The notes under the pieces were generated by a model, which was not told where the DNA came from, did no database searches, and saw nothing but the letters and a program-made list of their open reading frames with translations. Made by a program: the position numbers and the translations under genes. This document shows, one piece after another, positions 14,841-22,434 of a DNA stretch of 33,989 nt (its first letter is position 1; each line of letters begins with the position of its first letter). This stretch comes from Actinomycetes bacterium (GTDB lineage: Bacteria > Actinomycetota > Acidimicrobiia > Acidimicrobiales > RAAP-2): assembly GCA_021777285.1 (NCBI GenBank), contig JAJYDR010000011.1, positions 1 through 33,989 on the forward strand. Reading direction: 5' to 3'.

Positions 14841-14884
14841 TGTCTCATCCGAACGGCTCCGTGAGGTGCTAGCCGCACGGAGCC
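14841..14884 (-). promoter_or_regulatory. Structured leader of the NCS1 permease gene
   Basis: On the minus strand a perfect 9-bp stem (14884-14876 with 14863-14855) with a 12-nt loop is followed by a short GATG/CATC stem (loop AGACA) within about 14849-14837 just before the GGGAGG ribosome-binding site. Two stacked hairpins ahead of a transporter could be a regulatory leader. I could not match them to a riboswitch class I know. Confidence 0.3.
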
Positions 14885-15044
14885 AGTCTGCCCGATGCGC
14901 GGCCCGCCGCGGTGGTTTGCCGAGTCGAGCGGGCGGCTGGAGTTTTAGTGGGCTCTTAGCGAGACCACATCGGCGCCTCAGGGGGCCTCGCCAGGATGGT
15001 CAGGTCTCGATCCCACCCTCCCTCGAGACAGAAAGCAGGCAACG

Positions 15045-16004
15045 ATGTCCTCCAGGAACGAACACAGGATCGGCAAGCGCGTTGGCGTCTCGACCGTGGT
15101 GGCGATCGGGGCACTCGCGACGGGCATCGGCGTCGCCGGCGCCGCGTCGACCACCGGGTCGCGCGCGACCTCGGCGCCGACGACGGTCGCCGCCGCCCGC
15201 CACGCCTGGGATCACGCCCCCTTTGGCGACCACGCCCCCTTTGGCGACCTCGGCGCCGTGGGCGTCGTCACGGCCGTGAACGCCACCTCCATCACCGTGC
15301 AGGATCCCAGCGGGACGCTTTCGACCTACGCCCTGACGGGCTCGACGGTATTTCGCAAGGATGGAGCCACCGCCACCGCGTCGGCCGTCACGATCGGCGA
15401 GAACGTGGCGGTCATGGTCGCAGCGTCGGGCTCGACGACCGCCACCACCGTCGTCGTGGTTCCGGCGCACGGACCCGGCGGCGGGGCCCCGAGCGGGGTC
15501 GTGACCGCCGAAAGCGCCACCTCGATCACGCTGCAGCTGCCTGACGGAACGTCCTCCACCTACGCGGTCGAGCCGTCAACCACGGTGAGCGAGGGGATGG
15601 CGAGCGCCTCGGCGTCCGCCCTCGCGGTCGGTGAGCGGGTCCAGGTCCGGCCGTCGGTGACGAATGCCGCGACAGCGTCGGCCATCGAGATCGACCTCGC
15701 GCACGTGTCGGGTTCGGTCGTCTCAGTCTCGGGCAGCACCATCGTCGTGAGCGACGCCCAGGGCTTCTATCGCACGATCCAGGTCGGCAACTCGACCACG
15801 TATACCAAGTCGGGCTCGAGTGCCACCCTGGGCGACGTGACCACGGGCACGGTCATCGAGGCCGAGGGGACGGTCGGTGCCAGCCACACGGTCCTTGACG
15901 CGTCCAATGTCGGTATTAGCGGGTCCCCGACGGACGGCGCGTGGGCCGCCGGGCCGGGCAACGGTGGGCGATTTCGCCCCGGACTGGACATGATGGCCAA
16001 CTGA
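15045..16004 (+). CDS. Secreted protein with three DUF5666-like repeats
   Basis: This is a 319-residue exported protein. Residues 1-34 look like a signal peptide with a basic start, hydrophobic core and VAGAAS end. A low-complexity linker follows, with DHAPFG repeated exactly twice (residues 57-68). Three beta-rich repeats begin near residues 73, 151 and 223, each with G-V-V-[TS]-[AV], a TSIT/STIV strand, a T/Y pair, then IGENV, VGERV or TGTVI near the end. A Gly/Pro-rich tail ends the chain. The architecture parallels the protein at 12275-13186, but its codons are GC-rich like the host. DUF5666-type domains have no established activity. A hairpin terminator follows. Confidence 0.82.
   Translation: MSSRNEHRIGKRVGVSTVVAIGALATGIGVAGAASTTGSRATSAPTTVAAARHAWDHAPFGDHAPFGDLGAVGVVTAVNATSITVQDPSGTLSTYALTGSTVFRKDGATATASAVTIGENVAVMVAASGSTTATTVVVVPAHGPGGGAPSGVVTAESATSITLQLPDGTSSTYAVEPSTTVSEGMASASASALAVGERVQVRPSVTNAATASAIEIDLAHVSGSVVSVSGSTIVVSDAQGFYRTIQVGNSTTYTKSGSSATLGDVTTGTVIEAEGTVGASHTVLDASNVGISGSPTDGAWAAGPGNGGRFRPGLDMMAN
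15210..15245 (+). repeat. Two tandem 18-bp copies encoding DHAPFG
   Basis: The unit is present twice in direct succession, differing at one base (GAT/GAC). It lies in frame in the linker of the secreted repeat protein, so copy changes would lengthen the linker by six residues without a frameshift. Confidence 0.8.
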
Positions 16005-16019
16005 CGGCCCCAGAGATCG

Positions 16020-16058
16020 TCAGGGTCCGGGTGGTTCCTCCCGCCACCCGGACCCTGA
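16020..16058 (+). terminator. Intrinsic terminator after the second repeat protein
   Basis: A perfect 15-bp stem (16020-16034 with 16044-16058) with a 9-nt loop, followed by TTTG, lies 15 nt downstream of the stop at 16004. Confidence 0.85.
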
Positions 16059-16142
16059 TTTGAAGGAGAAATCGCGGCCCTGGCCCACGCCGACTGGGCG
16101 GTCACTGAGAGCGGTCTAAGAGAAAGTTTGGCCGGTCCGACG

Positions 16143-16170
16143 TTGTTGCCCAGCCCGAGATTGCTAGGTT
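16143..16170 (+). promoter_or_regulatory. Candidate promoter of the family 5 solute-binding protein
   Basis: TTGTTG (16143-16148), a 16-bp spacer and TAGGTT (16165-16170) fit a sigma-70-type promoter, about 50 nt of leader before ATG 16228. Confidence 0.35.
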
Positions 16171-16227
16171 CACCGCAAGGGGGGACTCGGCAACAGGGCC
16201 GGATCCTGATGCGAGAGGAAGTTGACG

Positions 16228-18126
16228 ATGACTTCGACGATTGACCGGCGGACGTTCCTCACCCATTCGGCGGCGACGGTGGGCGGCATTGCGATGGCCG
16301 GTTCGGTCGTCGACGACCTGCTCGCCACGGCCGCTGGCGCCGCGCCCGGCGTCAACCTCGGCAAGCCCACGCTGGGCGGGACGCTGCGCGTCGGTCTGGT
16401 CTCGGACGTGCCGAACTATCACATCTTCAACGGCGCCCAGGGCAAGATGGACTCCTCGGGCTTCTGCGTGGCCAACGCGCTCTACGACGCGCTCTTCGTC
16501 TCCTCGGCCAACGGCCGCACCTGGCTGCCGATGCTCGCGCTCTCGGCCACGCCGAGCAACCTGTACAAGACCTGGACGGTCGTCCTGCGCCAGGGCGTGA
16601 CGTTCTCCAACGGCGACCCCTTCAACGCCGACATCGTGGTGGCGAACTTCAACGCCGCCGCCGCCGACCCGACCGTCGGCCTCGCGATCCGCCCGATTAT
16701 CGCCTCGGTCACCAAGGTGAGCGCCTACGTCGTGAAGTTCGACCTGGTCATCTCGTATTCGACCTTCCCCTACGGCGCGCTCTGCGAGCAGCAGACCGCC
16801 TACATGGCCCATCCCGACACCTTCTCGCCGACCTACACGGGCAATCCGATCGGGACGGGCCCCTTCGTCGTCGAGTCCTGGCAGGTCAATTTCGAGTCGA
16901 AGTTCAAGCGCAATCCGAAGTACTGGCGCAAGGACGGCCACCACCGCCGGCTGCCCTACCTCGATGGGGTGACCTTCCGCACGATCCCCGACGACCCGAC
17001 GCGCAACCTCGCCCTGCAGTCGGGTCAGGTCGACATGATCCTGACCCAGGACGGTTCGAGCGTGGCGAACCTCAAGACCATGAAGGGCATCAAGTACCGC
17101 ACCGACGTCAACGACCCGACGAATCCCGACTCGCTCTGCCTGATCGTCAACACGACGGGCACGATGAACCAGTACTTCGCCTGGGCCGGCGAGTTCGCCA
17201 CGGCGGGCGTGCCCGGCGCGCTCTCCTACATCGAGAAGGGTCAGGCGGTGCCGACGCCCGTGCAGTTCGCCGACTACGAGGGGACCATGGGCGCCGTCGA
17301 TCCGTCGACCCTGACGTGGAACACCAAGCTCAAGCCCGTGCTGAACGACGTGACGATCCGCCAGGCCTGCGCCATGGCGATCAACCGCAAGACCTTCCAC
17401 ACGGTGGTCGCCGGCGGGGTCCAGCCGATATCGGACGGCATCTACAAGACGTCGTCGCCCTACTACCGCAACCCCCACTACCCGTCCTACAACCCGAAGA
17501 AGGCCAAGGAACTGGTCGACGCCTACAAGGCCAATCACAAGGTCTCGACGGTCGGCTTCGTGATGGACTACATCGCCGGCAGCGCGTCGTCGGCGAAGGG
17601 CTTCGCGTTCCTGTCCCAGCAGCTCCAGGCGGTCGGCATCACGGTGACCCCGCGGCCGCTGACCCAGTCGACGCTGATCGAGAACGTGATCCTCGGGCAG
17701 TACGACTGCGCGGACTGGATCCAGTTCGGCGGCGTCGACCCGGCCCTCAACTACGTCTGGTTCGTCTCACAGCCCGCGACGGCGTCGCCGGCCCAGGGAG
17801 GCCTCGGACTCCCCGCCCTGCCCGCGAACACCTTCATCGCCGGCGCGGTGAATTTCGCGCACCTGGGCGACCCGGTCGTCGAGTCGGCCATGCTCAACGC
17901 GCTCGCGTCACCGGCCAACTCGGGCCAGTTGCGCTCCCTGTGGGCGAAGGTGAACCAGCAGTTCGCCAAAGACATCCCGTACCTGTTCCTGACCTTCGTC
18001 GTGACGGGCTGGGCGGCTCGGGACAACATCCAGAACTGGGCCTACGCCACCGCGGGCGACGGGACGACGCGCTGTCTGAACCCCGACCTGGGCTCGACCC
18101 GGTGGGATCAGATCTGGATCAAGTAA
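16228..18126 (+). CDS. Family 5 (peptide/nickel type) ABC solute-binding protein, Tat-exported, orphan
   Basis: The protein has 632 residues. The N-terminus has a twin-arginine signal: DRRTFL at 6-11 followed by an Ala/Gly-rich hydrophobic stretch to about residue 40. The mature part has SBP_bac_5 features: GGTLRVGL, LYDALF, WTVVLRQGVTFSNGDPFNADIVVANF, GTGPFVVESW, RNPKYW and LDGVTFR. ATG 16228 is preceded by AGAGGA with an 8-nt gap. Such proteins deliver peptides, nickel or other solutes to an ABC permease, but no permease or ATPase gene adjoins it. There is no N-terminal lipobox Cys, so it should be free or bound to other envelope parts. Its stop overlaps the convergent MFS gene by 8 nt. Confidence 0.88.
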   Translation: MTSTIDRRTFLTHSAATVGGIAMAGSVVDDLLATAAGAAPGVNLGKPTLGGTLRVGLVSDVPNYHIFNGAQGKMDSSGFCVANALYDALFVSSANGRTWLPMLALSATPSNLYKTWTVVLRQGVTFSNGDPFNADIVVANFNAAAADPTVGLAIRPIIASVTKVSAYVVKFDLVISYSTFPYGALCEQQTAYMAHPDTFSPTYTGNPIGTGPFVVESWQVNFESKFKRNPKYWRKDGHHRRLPYLDGVTFRTIPDDPTRNLALQSGQVDMILTQDGSSVANLKTMKGIKYRTDVNDPTNPDSLCLIVNTTGTMNQYFAWAGEFATAGVPGALSYIEKGQAVPTPVQFADYEGTMGAVDPSTLTWNTKLKPVLNDVTIRQACAMAINRKTFHTVVAGGVQPISDGIYKTSSPYYRNPHYPSYNPKKAKELVDAYKANHKVSTVGFVMDYIAGSASSAKGFAFLSQQLQAVGITVTPRPLTQSTLIENVILGQYDCADWIQFGGVDPALNYVWFVSQPATASPAQGGLGLPALPANTFIAGAVNFAHLGDPVVESAMLNALASPANSGQLRSLWAKVNQQFAKDIPYLFLTFVVTGWAARDNIQNWAYATAGDGTTRCLNPDLGSTRWDQIWIK

Positions 18127-19294
18127 TCGCGGCCTCGCTGGGCGCCGCGCGCACGTGGCCCCGAACGTCTCGCCACCACGCGAGCGTGGTCACCGTGAGT
18201 ACCGCCGATGTGATCGCCATTACCGTGAAGGGCAGCGCCTCGTTGATCGTGAAGAGGTAACCCGACACGCTCGCGGCGATGGCCAGCGAGGCGGTGTTGG
18301 CGGTCGCGTAGAGGCCCTGGCGTCGCCCGAGCTCACGCGAGTCCGCGCCCTGGGTGAGCAGCGACGAGATGGACGGCATCGACAGCGACGTGCCGATTGA
18401 CTCGAGCGATCCCAGCAGGAGCAGCGCGACGTTGTTGTGGATGTGCGGGTAGAGCGAGAGGAAGAAGGCGACGTTGAGCAAGCCGAGCAAGGCCGTCACG
18501 CGTCGATTCGCGTGGTCGGCGAGCCATCCGCCGGCTCGGCTGAGCGCGACCCAGGGGACGCTAAAGAGGGTCCAGCTCAGCCGGATCTGCAGGGTGGAGG
18601 CGTGGTGCGCGTGCATCAGGAGGCTCCAGCACGCCTCGTAGACGCCGATCGCGAGGCCCGTCGCGCTCGCCGCGGTCAGCGAGCCGAGCACTTGGGGCGT
18701 CCACTGGAGCTTGGGCAGTGGCAGCGAGGTGTCCACGACGTCGCCGAGCGAGATGCGGCCCGTCTGGACCGCGGCGAGCAGGCTGATGACCCCGGTCACG
18801 AAGAAGGCCCAGCCGAGGGTGCGCACCGACGCCACGACGCCGACGACCGGTCCGATGGCGATCCCGAGCAGCTGGGCGGCCATGATCCGCGAGACCGCTC
18901 GGCCCCGTTCGGACTCGGGGAACAGGGCCGATACCGCCGAGAGCGATGCGACCTCGATGGCGCCGGCCGCCGCACCCTGGAAGCCGCGGGTCAGCGCGAA
19001 CCACGGTGCGGCCACCGGGAGGAGGTAGGTCATGCTCGCGAGGCCGTAGACGACGAGGCTCGCGATGAGGATCGGGCGCCGACCGAAGCGGTCGGCCAGG
19101 TGGCCGAGCGCGAACTGGGTGGCCACGCCGGCGACGAAGAAGGCGGCCATGATGAAGCCGATGACCGTGGGCGTGCCGCCGCGGTGCTCGAGGAAGAGCG
19201 GGAGCAGCGGCAGGCCGAGGGTCGCGCCCATCCACTGCAGCGCCACGATCACCGTCAATCGGTTGAGCGTCTGATTGGCGGTCGTCGTTGACAC
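18119..19294 (-). CDS. MFS transporter, 12 helices
   Basis: The 391-residue protein is very hydrophobic, with about 12 segments, and carries the major-facilitator motif A as GHLADRFGRRPIL between helices 2 and 3, and a weaker copy GGWLADHANRR in the second half. The halves resemble drug/sugar exporter subfamilies (COG2814-like). The substrate is unknown. GTG 19294 sits 7 nt after a TAGCGT box with no Shine-Dalgarno, so the mRNA is probably leaderless. It lies 36 bp downstream of the CadD-like gene on the same strand, so both separate and read-through transcription are possible. Confidence 0.88.
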   Translation of the reverse strand: MSTTTANQTLNRLTVIVALQWMGATLGLPLLPLFLEHRGGTPTVIGFIMAAFFVAGVATQFALGHLADRFGRRPILIASLVVYGLASMTYLLPVAAPWFALTRGFQGAAAGAIEVASLSAVSALFPESERGRAVSRIMAAQLLGIAIGPVVGVVASVRTLGWAFFVTGVISLLAAVQTGRISLGDVVDTSLPLPKLQWTPQVLGSLTAASATGLAIGVYEACWSLLMHAHHASTLQIRLSWTLFSVPWVALSRAGGWLADHANRRVTALLGLLNVAFFLSLYPHIHNNVALLLLGSLESIGTSLSMPSISSLLTQGADSRELGRRQGLYATANTASLAIAASVSGYLFTINEALPFTVMAITSAVLTVTTLAWWRDVRGHVRAAPSEAAIT

Positions 19295-19301
19295 GGCTTC
19301 G

Positions 19302-19307
19302 ACGCTA
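19302..19307 (-). promoter_or_regulatory. -10 box of the MFS transporter gene
   Basis: TAGCGT on the minus strand ends 7 nt before GTG 19294, the leaderless spacing seen at several other starts. Confidence 0.4.
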
Positions 19308-19330
19308 GCGGTCGGCCTGGCGTCTCCGGG

Positions 19331-19897
19331 CTAGAGGAGCCCGCTTTCGACGAGGATCAGTCCGCCCAGCACGAGATAGACCCACGGGGTGATTCGATGG
19401 GCGTTCGCCTCCCCGAAGGCGGCGACGCGCGGGTGTCGCGTCAGACGCTGCGCGCTGAGTAGAAACACGAGCTCCCAGACCGCGAAGACCGCGACGGTGA
19501 GGATCCCGTAGACGAGGCCGTCCACGCGCAGCAGGGGGATCCACACGCCGAGGTTGTCCCCGCCGAGCGCGACGGTCACGAGCACGGTGGTGAGCGCACC
19601 GCGTCGATAGGTCGCTGGTGCGTGGTGGTCGTGGTGGCGCCAGCGGTACCAGGCCATCGACCACGGCGCGACACAGAACAGTCCCGTCCAATGCACGGGT
19701 ATGGCGGTGAGCACCGAGCCGACGGCGGCGGCGACGACGACAAGCATCGCGACCCCGACCGCCTGGGCCCACGCGACGCGCCGGAATCGCGCGGGGTCGG
19801 TGACGAGCAGCTGGGCGGCGAAGGCGAAGTAGTTATCGAACATCGTGCCCACGAAGGCGACCGAGGACAGGACGACGACGTCGAGAACCGAGTGCAC
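19331..19897 (-). CDS. CadD-like (cadmium resistance transporter family) membrane protein
   Basis: This protein has 188 residues and about five or six hydrophobic helices. The N-terminal TMFDNYFAFAAQL and the central VALGGDNLGVWIPLL match the two Asp-Asn motifs of the CadD family (typically N.DN and GGDN.G.YIPL), within the LysE-like superfamily. A His-rich loop WRHHDHH near residues 86-92 could bind metal. CadD proteins give modest cadmium resistance or handle cations, but many members are untested. GTG 19897 is the start because TAAGGT lies exactly 6 nt upstream. No metal-sensing regulator adjoins it. It is divergent from the threonine-dehydratase-like gene. Confidence 0.75.
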   Translation of the reverse strand: MHSVLDVVVLSSVAFVGTMFDNYFAFAAQLLVTDPARFRRVAWAQAVGVAMLVVVAAAVGSVLTAIPVHWTGLFCVAPWSMAWYRWRHHDHHAPATYRRGALTTVLVTVALGGDNLGVWIPLLRVDGLVYGILTVAVFAVWELVFLLSAQRLTRHPRVAAFGEANAHRITPWVYLVLGGLILVESGLL

Positions 19898-19903
19898 GGG
19901 CCG

Positions 19904-19950
19904 ACCTTACTGGTGGGCAACCGAAACGACGGAACGGCCCCCACTAAGGT
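19904..19950. promoter_or_regulatory. Mirror-image divergent promoters with identical TAAGGT -10 boxes
   Basis: The minus-strand TAAGGT (19909-19904) serves the CadD-like gene 6 nt upstream of its GTG. The plus-strand TAAGGT (19945-19950) serves the dehydratase, whose short leader begins with GGAGG. The two ends form an inverted repeat matching at about 11 of 13 positions, with a 20-bp interior. Confidence 0.45.
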
Positions 19951-19968
19951 AAACACGGAGGTTTCCCC

Positions 19969-20937
19969 ATGATTCGACACGTCGCGGCACCGACACCCGA
20001 ACAGCTCGAGACGGCTCGCGAGGTCATCGCGCGCTATCTCGTTCCGACTCCGGCCGTGACGCTGAACATGCGCGACCGCCTGGTCACCGCGAAGCTCGAG
20101 GGCCTGCAGGTCACGGGATCGTTCAAGGTGCGAGGAGCGCTCAGCGCCATCGACGCGGCGCACCGAGAGGACCCCTCGGGTGCAGTGATCACGTCGTCAG
20201 CCGGCAACCACGGTCTGGGCATCGCCCACGCGTCGATGCTGCTCGGCGTGCCGGCCACGGTCGTCGTGCCCGCGAACGCCTCCATCGCGAAGGTCCAGAA
20301 ACTGCGCCGCTACGACATCGAGCTGATCCAGGTCGGCTCCAGCTACGACGAGGCTCAGGCGCACGCGCTCGAGTTGGCGAGCCAGCGGGGCATCCGCTAC
20401 ATCTCGCCCTTCAACGACACGAGCGTCATCGCGGGCCAGGCCACGGTCTTTGACGAACTCATCGAGCAGGTGCCCGACCTCGAGCACCTCGTGGTGCCGG
20501 TGGGCGGTGGCGGCCTGATCTCGGGCGTACTGCTGTCGCGCGAGGCCCACGGCCGGGGCGACGTGCGAATCACGGGCGTCCAGCCCGAGGAGAGCGCCGC
20601 GATGTACCACGTGCTGCGCGGCACGCCCATGGAAGAGGTGGTGCACCACGAGACGATCGCCGACGGGCTGGCGGGTGGCGGCGACGACGGCGCGGTGACC
20701 AACGAGCTGATCGCGCGCTTCGGCGTGCCGCTCGTGCTCGTGCCCGAGGTCGCGATCCGCCACGGGGTCCGCGAGGTCGCGGAGAACTCGGGCCTGGTGA
20801 TGGAGGGCTCGGCGACCACGGCCTACGCCGCCATCACGGCCGACGTGGTCGGAGACGCGACCTCGCGAATCGGCTTCATCGCCAGTGGCCGCAACATCGC
20901 CCACGAGCTGTTCATCGAGTTGCTCGGCACGGCCTGA
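19969..20937 (+). CDS. Threonine/serine dehydratase-like PLP enzyme (fold type II)
   Basis: The 322-residue protein has TGSFKVRGA with the PLP-binding K53, SSAGNHGLGIA near 76-86, VVVPANASIAKVQKLRRY, and the glycine loop VPVGGGGLISGV near 174-185. It ends without an ACT regulatory domain, so it resembles catabolic threonine ammonia-lyase or serine racemase/dehydratase rather than biosynthetic IlvA. Expected activity is L-threonine or L-serine to 2-oxobutanoate or pyruvate plus ammonia. ATG 19969 has GGAGG 7 nt upstream. No isoleucine genes are nearby. Exact substrate preference is uncertain. Confidence 0.88.
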   Translation: MIRHVAAPTPEQLETAREVIARYLVPTPAVTLNMRDRLVTAKLEGLQVTGSFKVRGALSAIDAAHREDPSGAVITSSAGNHGLGIAHASMLLGVPATVVVPANASIAKVQKLRRYDIELIQVGSSYDEAQAHALELASQRGIRYISPFNDTSVIAGQATVFDELIEQVPDLEHLVVPVGGGGLISGVLLSREAHGRGDVRITGVQPEESAAMYHVLRGTPMEEVVHHETIADGLAGGGDDGAVTNELIARFGVPLVLVPEVAIRHGVREVAENSGLVMEGSATTAYAAITADVVGDATSRIGFIASGRNIAHELFIELLGTA

Positions 20938-20963
20938 GCGACGTCGTCCAACCCGCTGTTCAC

Positions 20964-20969
20964 TAGGGT
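20964..20969 (+). promoter_or_regulatory. -10 box of the secreted protein gene, leaderless
   Basis: TAGGGT ends 6 nt before ATG 20976. The 38-bp gap after the dehydratase contains no Shine-Dalgarno, so initiation on the first codon of the mRNA is likely. Confidence 0.45.
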
Positions 20970-20975
20970 GGACGC

Positions 20976-21785
20976 ATGGCATTTTCCAAGCGGGCGGGCG
21001 CCATCGCGCTGGTCGTGGTCGCCGTCGCGCTGACGGTGACGGGCATCGTCCTGGCGGCAACCGACACCAATCCTGGCTCGAGCACGGCTGACAACCTGGC
21101 GCTCAACGGGTATCCGCCCCGAACGGCCGACCTCGCCGTCGCCATCACGACGGGCCAGGCCTATTCGGTCAACGCCGACGTAAAGGTCAATTTCGTGACC
21201 AACAGCGTCGACGCGACGGTGCACGTGCCCTTCGCCTTCTCGTCGCTCAACGCGGACCTGCGCCTGGTCCACCGGCACCTCTACGCGGGCCTGTCGAACC
21301 TGCAGTCGATTGTCGGGCGCTCGTGGATCAGCACCCCGATGAAGACGCCGTCGCTCTACGGCTACTCCCTCGAGCTGACCAAGCCCGACATCGCGCTCAT
21401 CTCGGGCTACACCCGCAAGACGGTCACGACCTCGGGAACGGTGACGACCTACAACTTCTACCGCGACCACACGACGATCCGCGCGCCGGCCGGGCTGCCC
21501 GTGACGCTGCCCACCCTCGCCACCGTCGACTTCAGCATCTCGGTGGGTAGTCAGGGCGAGGTGACGGGGCTCGGGCTGACGGTCACCTCGAAGCGCTCGA
21601 CGGCCTCGATCACCGTCACGGTGCTGTCCTACAACCAGCGCACGCCGATCAGCGCGCCGCCGGCGAAGGACGTCGTGCCGGTCACCAAGTCGATCCTGAA
21701 GAAGTTGTTCGGCTCGACGTCGTCGATCCCGTCGCTCATCTCGCCCCAGAACGTCGCGGCGATGGGCCAGATTCGACTCAGTTAA
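20976..21785 (+). CDS. Secreted or membrane-anchored protein of unknown function
   Basis: The 269-residue product has a basic start (FSKR) and one hydrophobic segment at about 8-28, acting as signal peptide or anchor. There is no lipobox Cys. The rest is Ser/Thr/Val-rich alternating sequence that predicts beta strands, with a FNADLRLVHRHLYAGL-like stretch near 90 and a Lys-rich SILKKLF helix near the end. The length and strand-rich layout bring to mind LolA/LppX-type lipid-binding proteins, but I see no diagnostic motif and treat this as a guess. It is followed after 9 nt by a conserved membrane protein that appears to have its own -10 box within this gene's stop codon. Confidence 0.7.
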   Translation: MAFSKRAGAIALVVVAVALTVTGIVLAATDTNPGSSTADNLALNGYPPRTADLAVAITTGQAYSVNADVKVNFVTNSVDATVHVPFAFSSLNADLRLVHRHLYAGLSNLQSIVGRSWISTPMKTPSLYGYSLELTKPDIALISGYTRKTVTTSGTVTTYNFYRDHTTIRAPAGLPVTLPTLATVDFSISVGSQGEVTGLGLTVTSKRSTASITVTVLSYNQRTPISAPPAKDVVPVTKSILKKLFGSTSSIPSLISPQNVAAMGQIRLS

Positions 21786-21788
21786 TCT
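21783..21788 (+). promoter_or_regulatory. -10 box of the conserved membrane protein gene
   Basis: TAATCT contains the stop codon of the preceding gene and ends 6 nt before GTG 21795, again predicting a leaderless mRNA. Confidence 0.45.
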
Positions 21789-21794
21789 TCGGGC

Positions 21795-22433
21795 GTGACC
21801 GACGCCCGACCCGAACCACGCTGGCCCGCATCCCTGGCGCTCGTCGTGTGCATCGTGCTCTACGTCGTGCTACCCAGCCGGCTGGTGATCGGCCCGCGCT
21901 GGCTCGTGCCGGTGCTGATCGTCCTGCCGCTGATCCCGCTGTCGCTGCGCCGCCACCGCCACCCCAATGAGTCGCCGCTCGTCCGTCAGGTCACCATCGT
22001 CCTCATCGCCTTGATCAGCGTGGCCAACGTGATGTCGATGGCCCTGCTCGTGCACCACCTGCTCACGAGCGCGGTCACCCAGGGTCGCGAGCTGGTCTAT
22101 TCGGCGGTCTCGATCTGGATCACCAACGTCGTCATCTTCGGCCTGTGGTTCTGGGAGATCGACCGGGGCGGTCCGCACCGCCGGGCGGGCCACACGACGG
22201 CCTGGCCCGACCTGCAGTTCCCCCAGATGGAGAATCCGCAGCTGGCGCCACCGGACTGGTATCCGCACTTCACCGACTACCTCTACACGTCCTTGGCCAA
22301 CGGGACGAGCTTCGCCCCCGCGGACGCCATGCCGCTGAGTGCGCGCGCGAAGGCCCTCTTCGCCGCTGAGTCCGTCGTGTCGCTGGTCACGTTCGCGGTG
22401 GTCGCCGCCCGGGCCGTGAATATCCTGCGCTGA
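21795..22433 (+). CDS. Conserved membrane protein, DUF1345-like
   Basis: This 212-residue protein has about five hydrophobic segments: two near residues 12-50, one near 66-86, one near 103-118 and one at the C-terminus. Between helices lies FGLWFWEIDRGGP, then DLQFPQMENP, then FTDYLYTSLANGTSFAPADAMPLSARAK in parts, and the end is ARAVNILR. The FWxID.GGP, DFxFPQM, and TN.T.F.P.D..PL pattern recurs in many actinobacterial hypothetical membrane proteins that I recall as DUF1345-like. Function is unknown. It is convergent with the FAD oxidoreductase, with one base between stops. Confidence 0.8.
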   Translation: MTDARPEPRWPASLALVVCIVLYVVLPSRLVIGPRWLVPVLIVLPLIPLSLRRHRHPNESPLVRQVTIVLIALISVANVMSMALLVHHLLTSAVTQGRELVYSAVSIWITNVVIFGLWFWEIDRGGPHRRAGHTTAWPDLQFPQMENPQLAPPDWYPHFTDYLYTSLANGTSFAPADAMPLSARAKALFAAESVVSLVTFAVVAARAVNILR

Positions 22434-22434
22434 C

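Noticed and set aside
14820..15000. Guanidine-type (ykkC) riboswitch upstream of the NCS1 permease
   Set aside because: Hairpins are present, but I could not find the conserved guanidine-I core or the ACGR loops of class II on the leader strand.
16102..17538. 478-codon leftward frame opposite the family 5 binding protein
   Set aside because: Low-complexity Arg/Gly/Val composition typical of antisense frames in GC-rich genes; the rightward frame has a Tat signal and family motifs.
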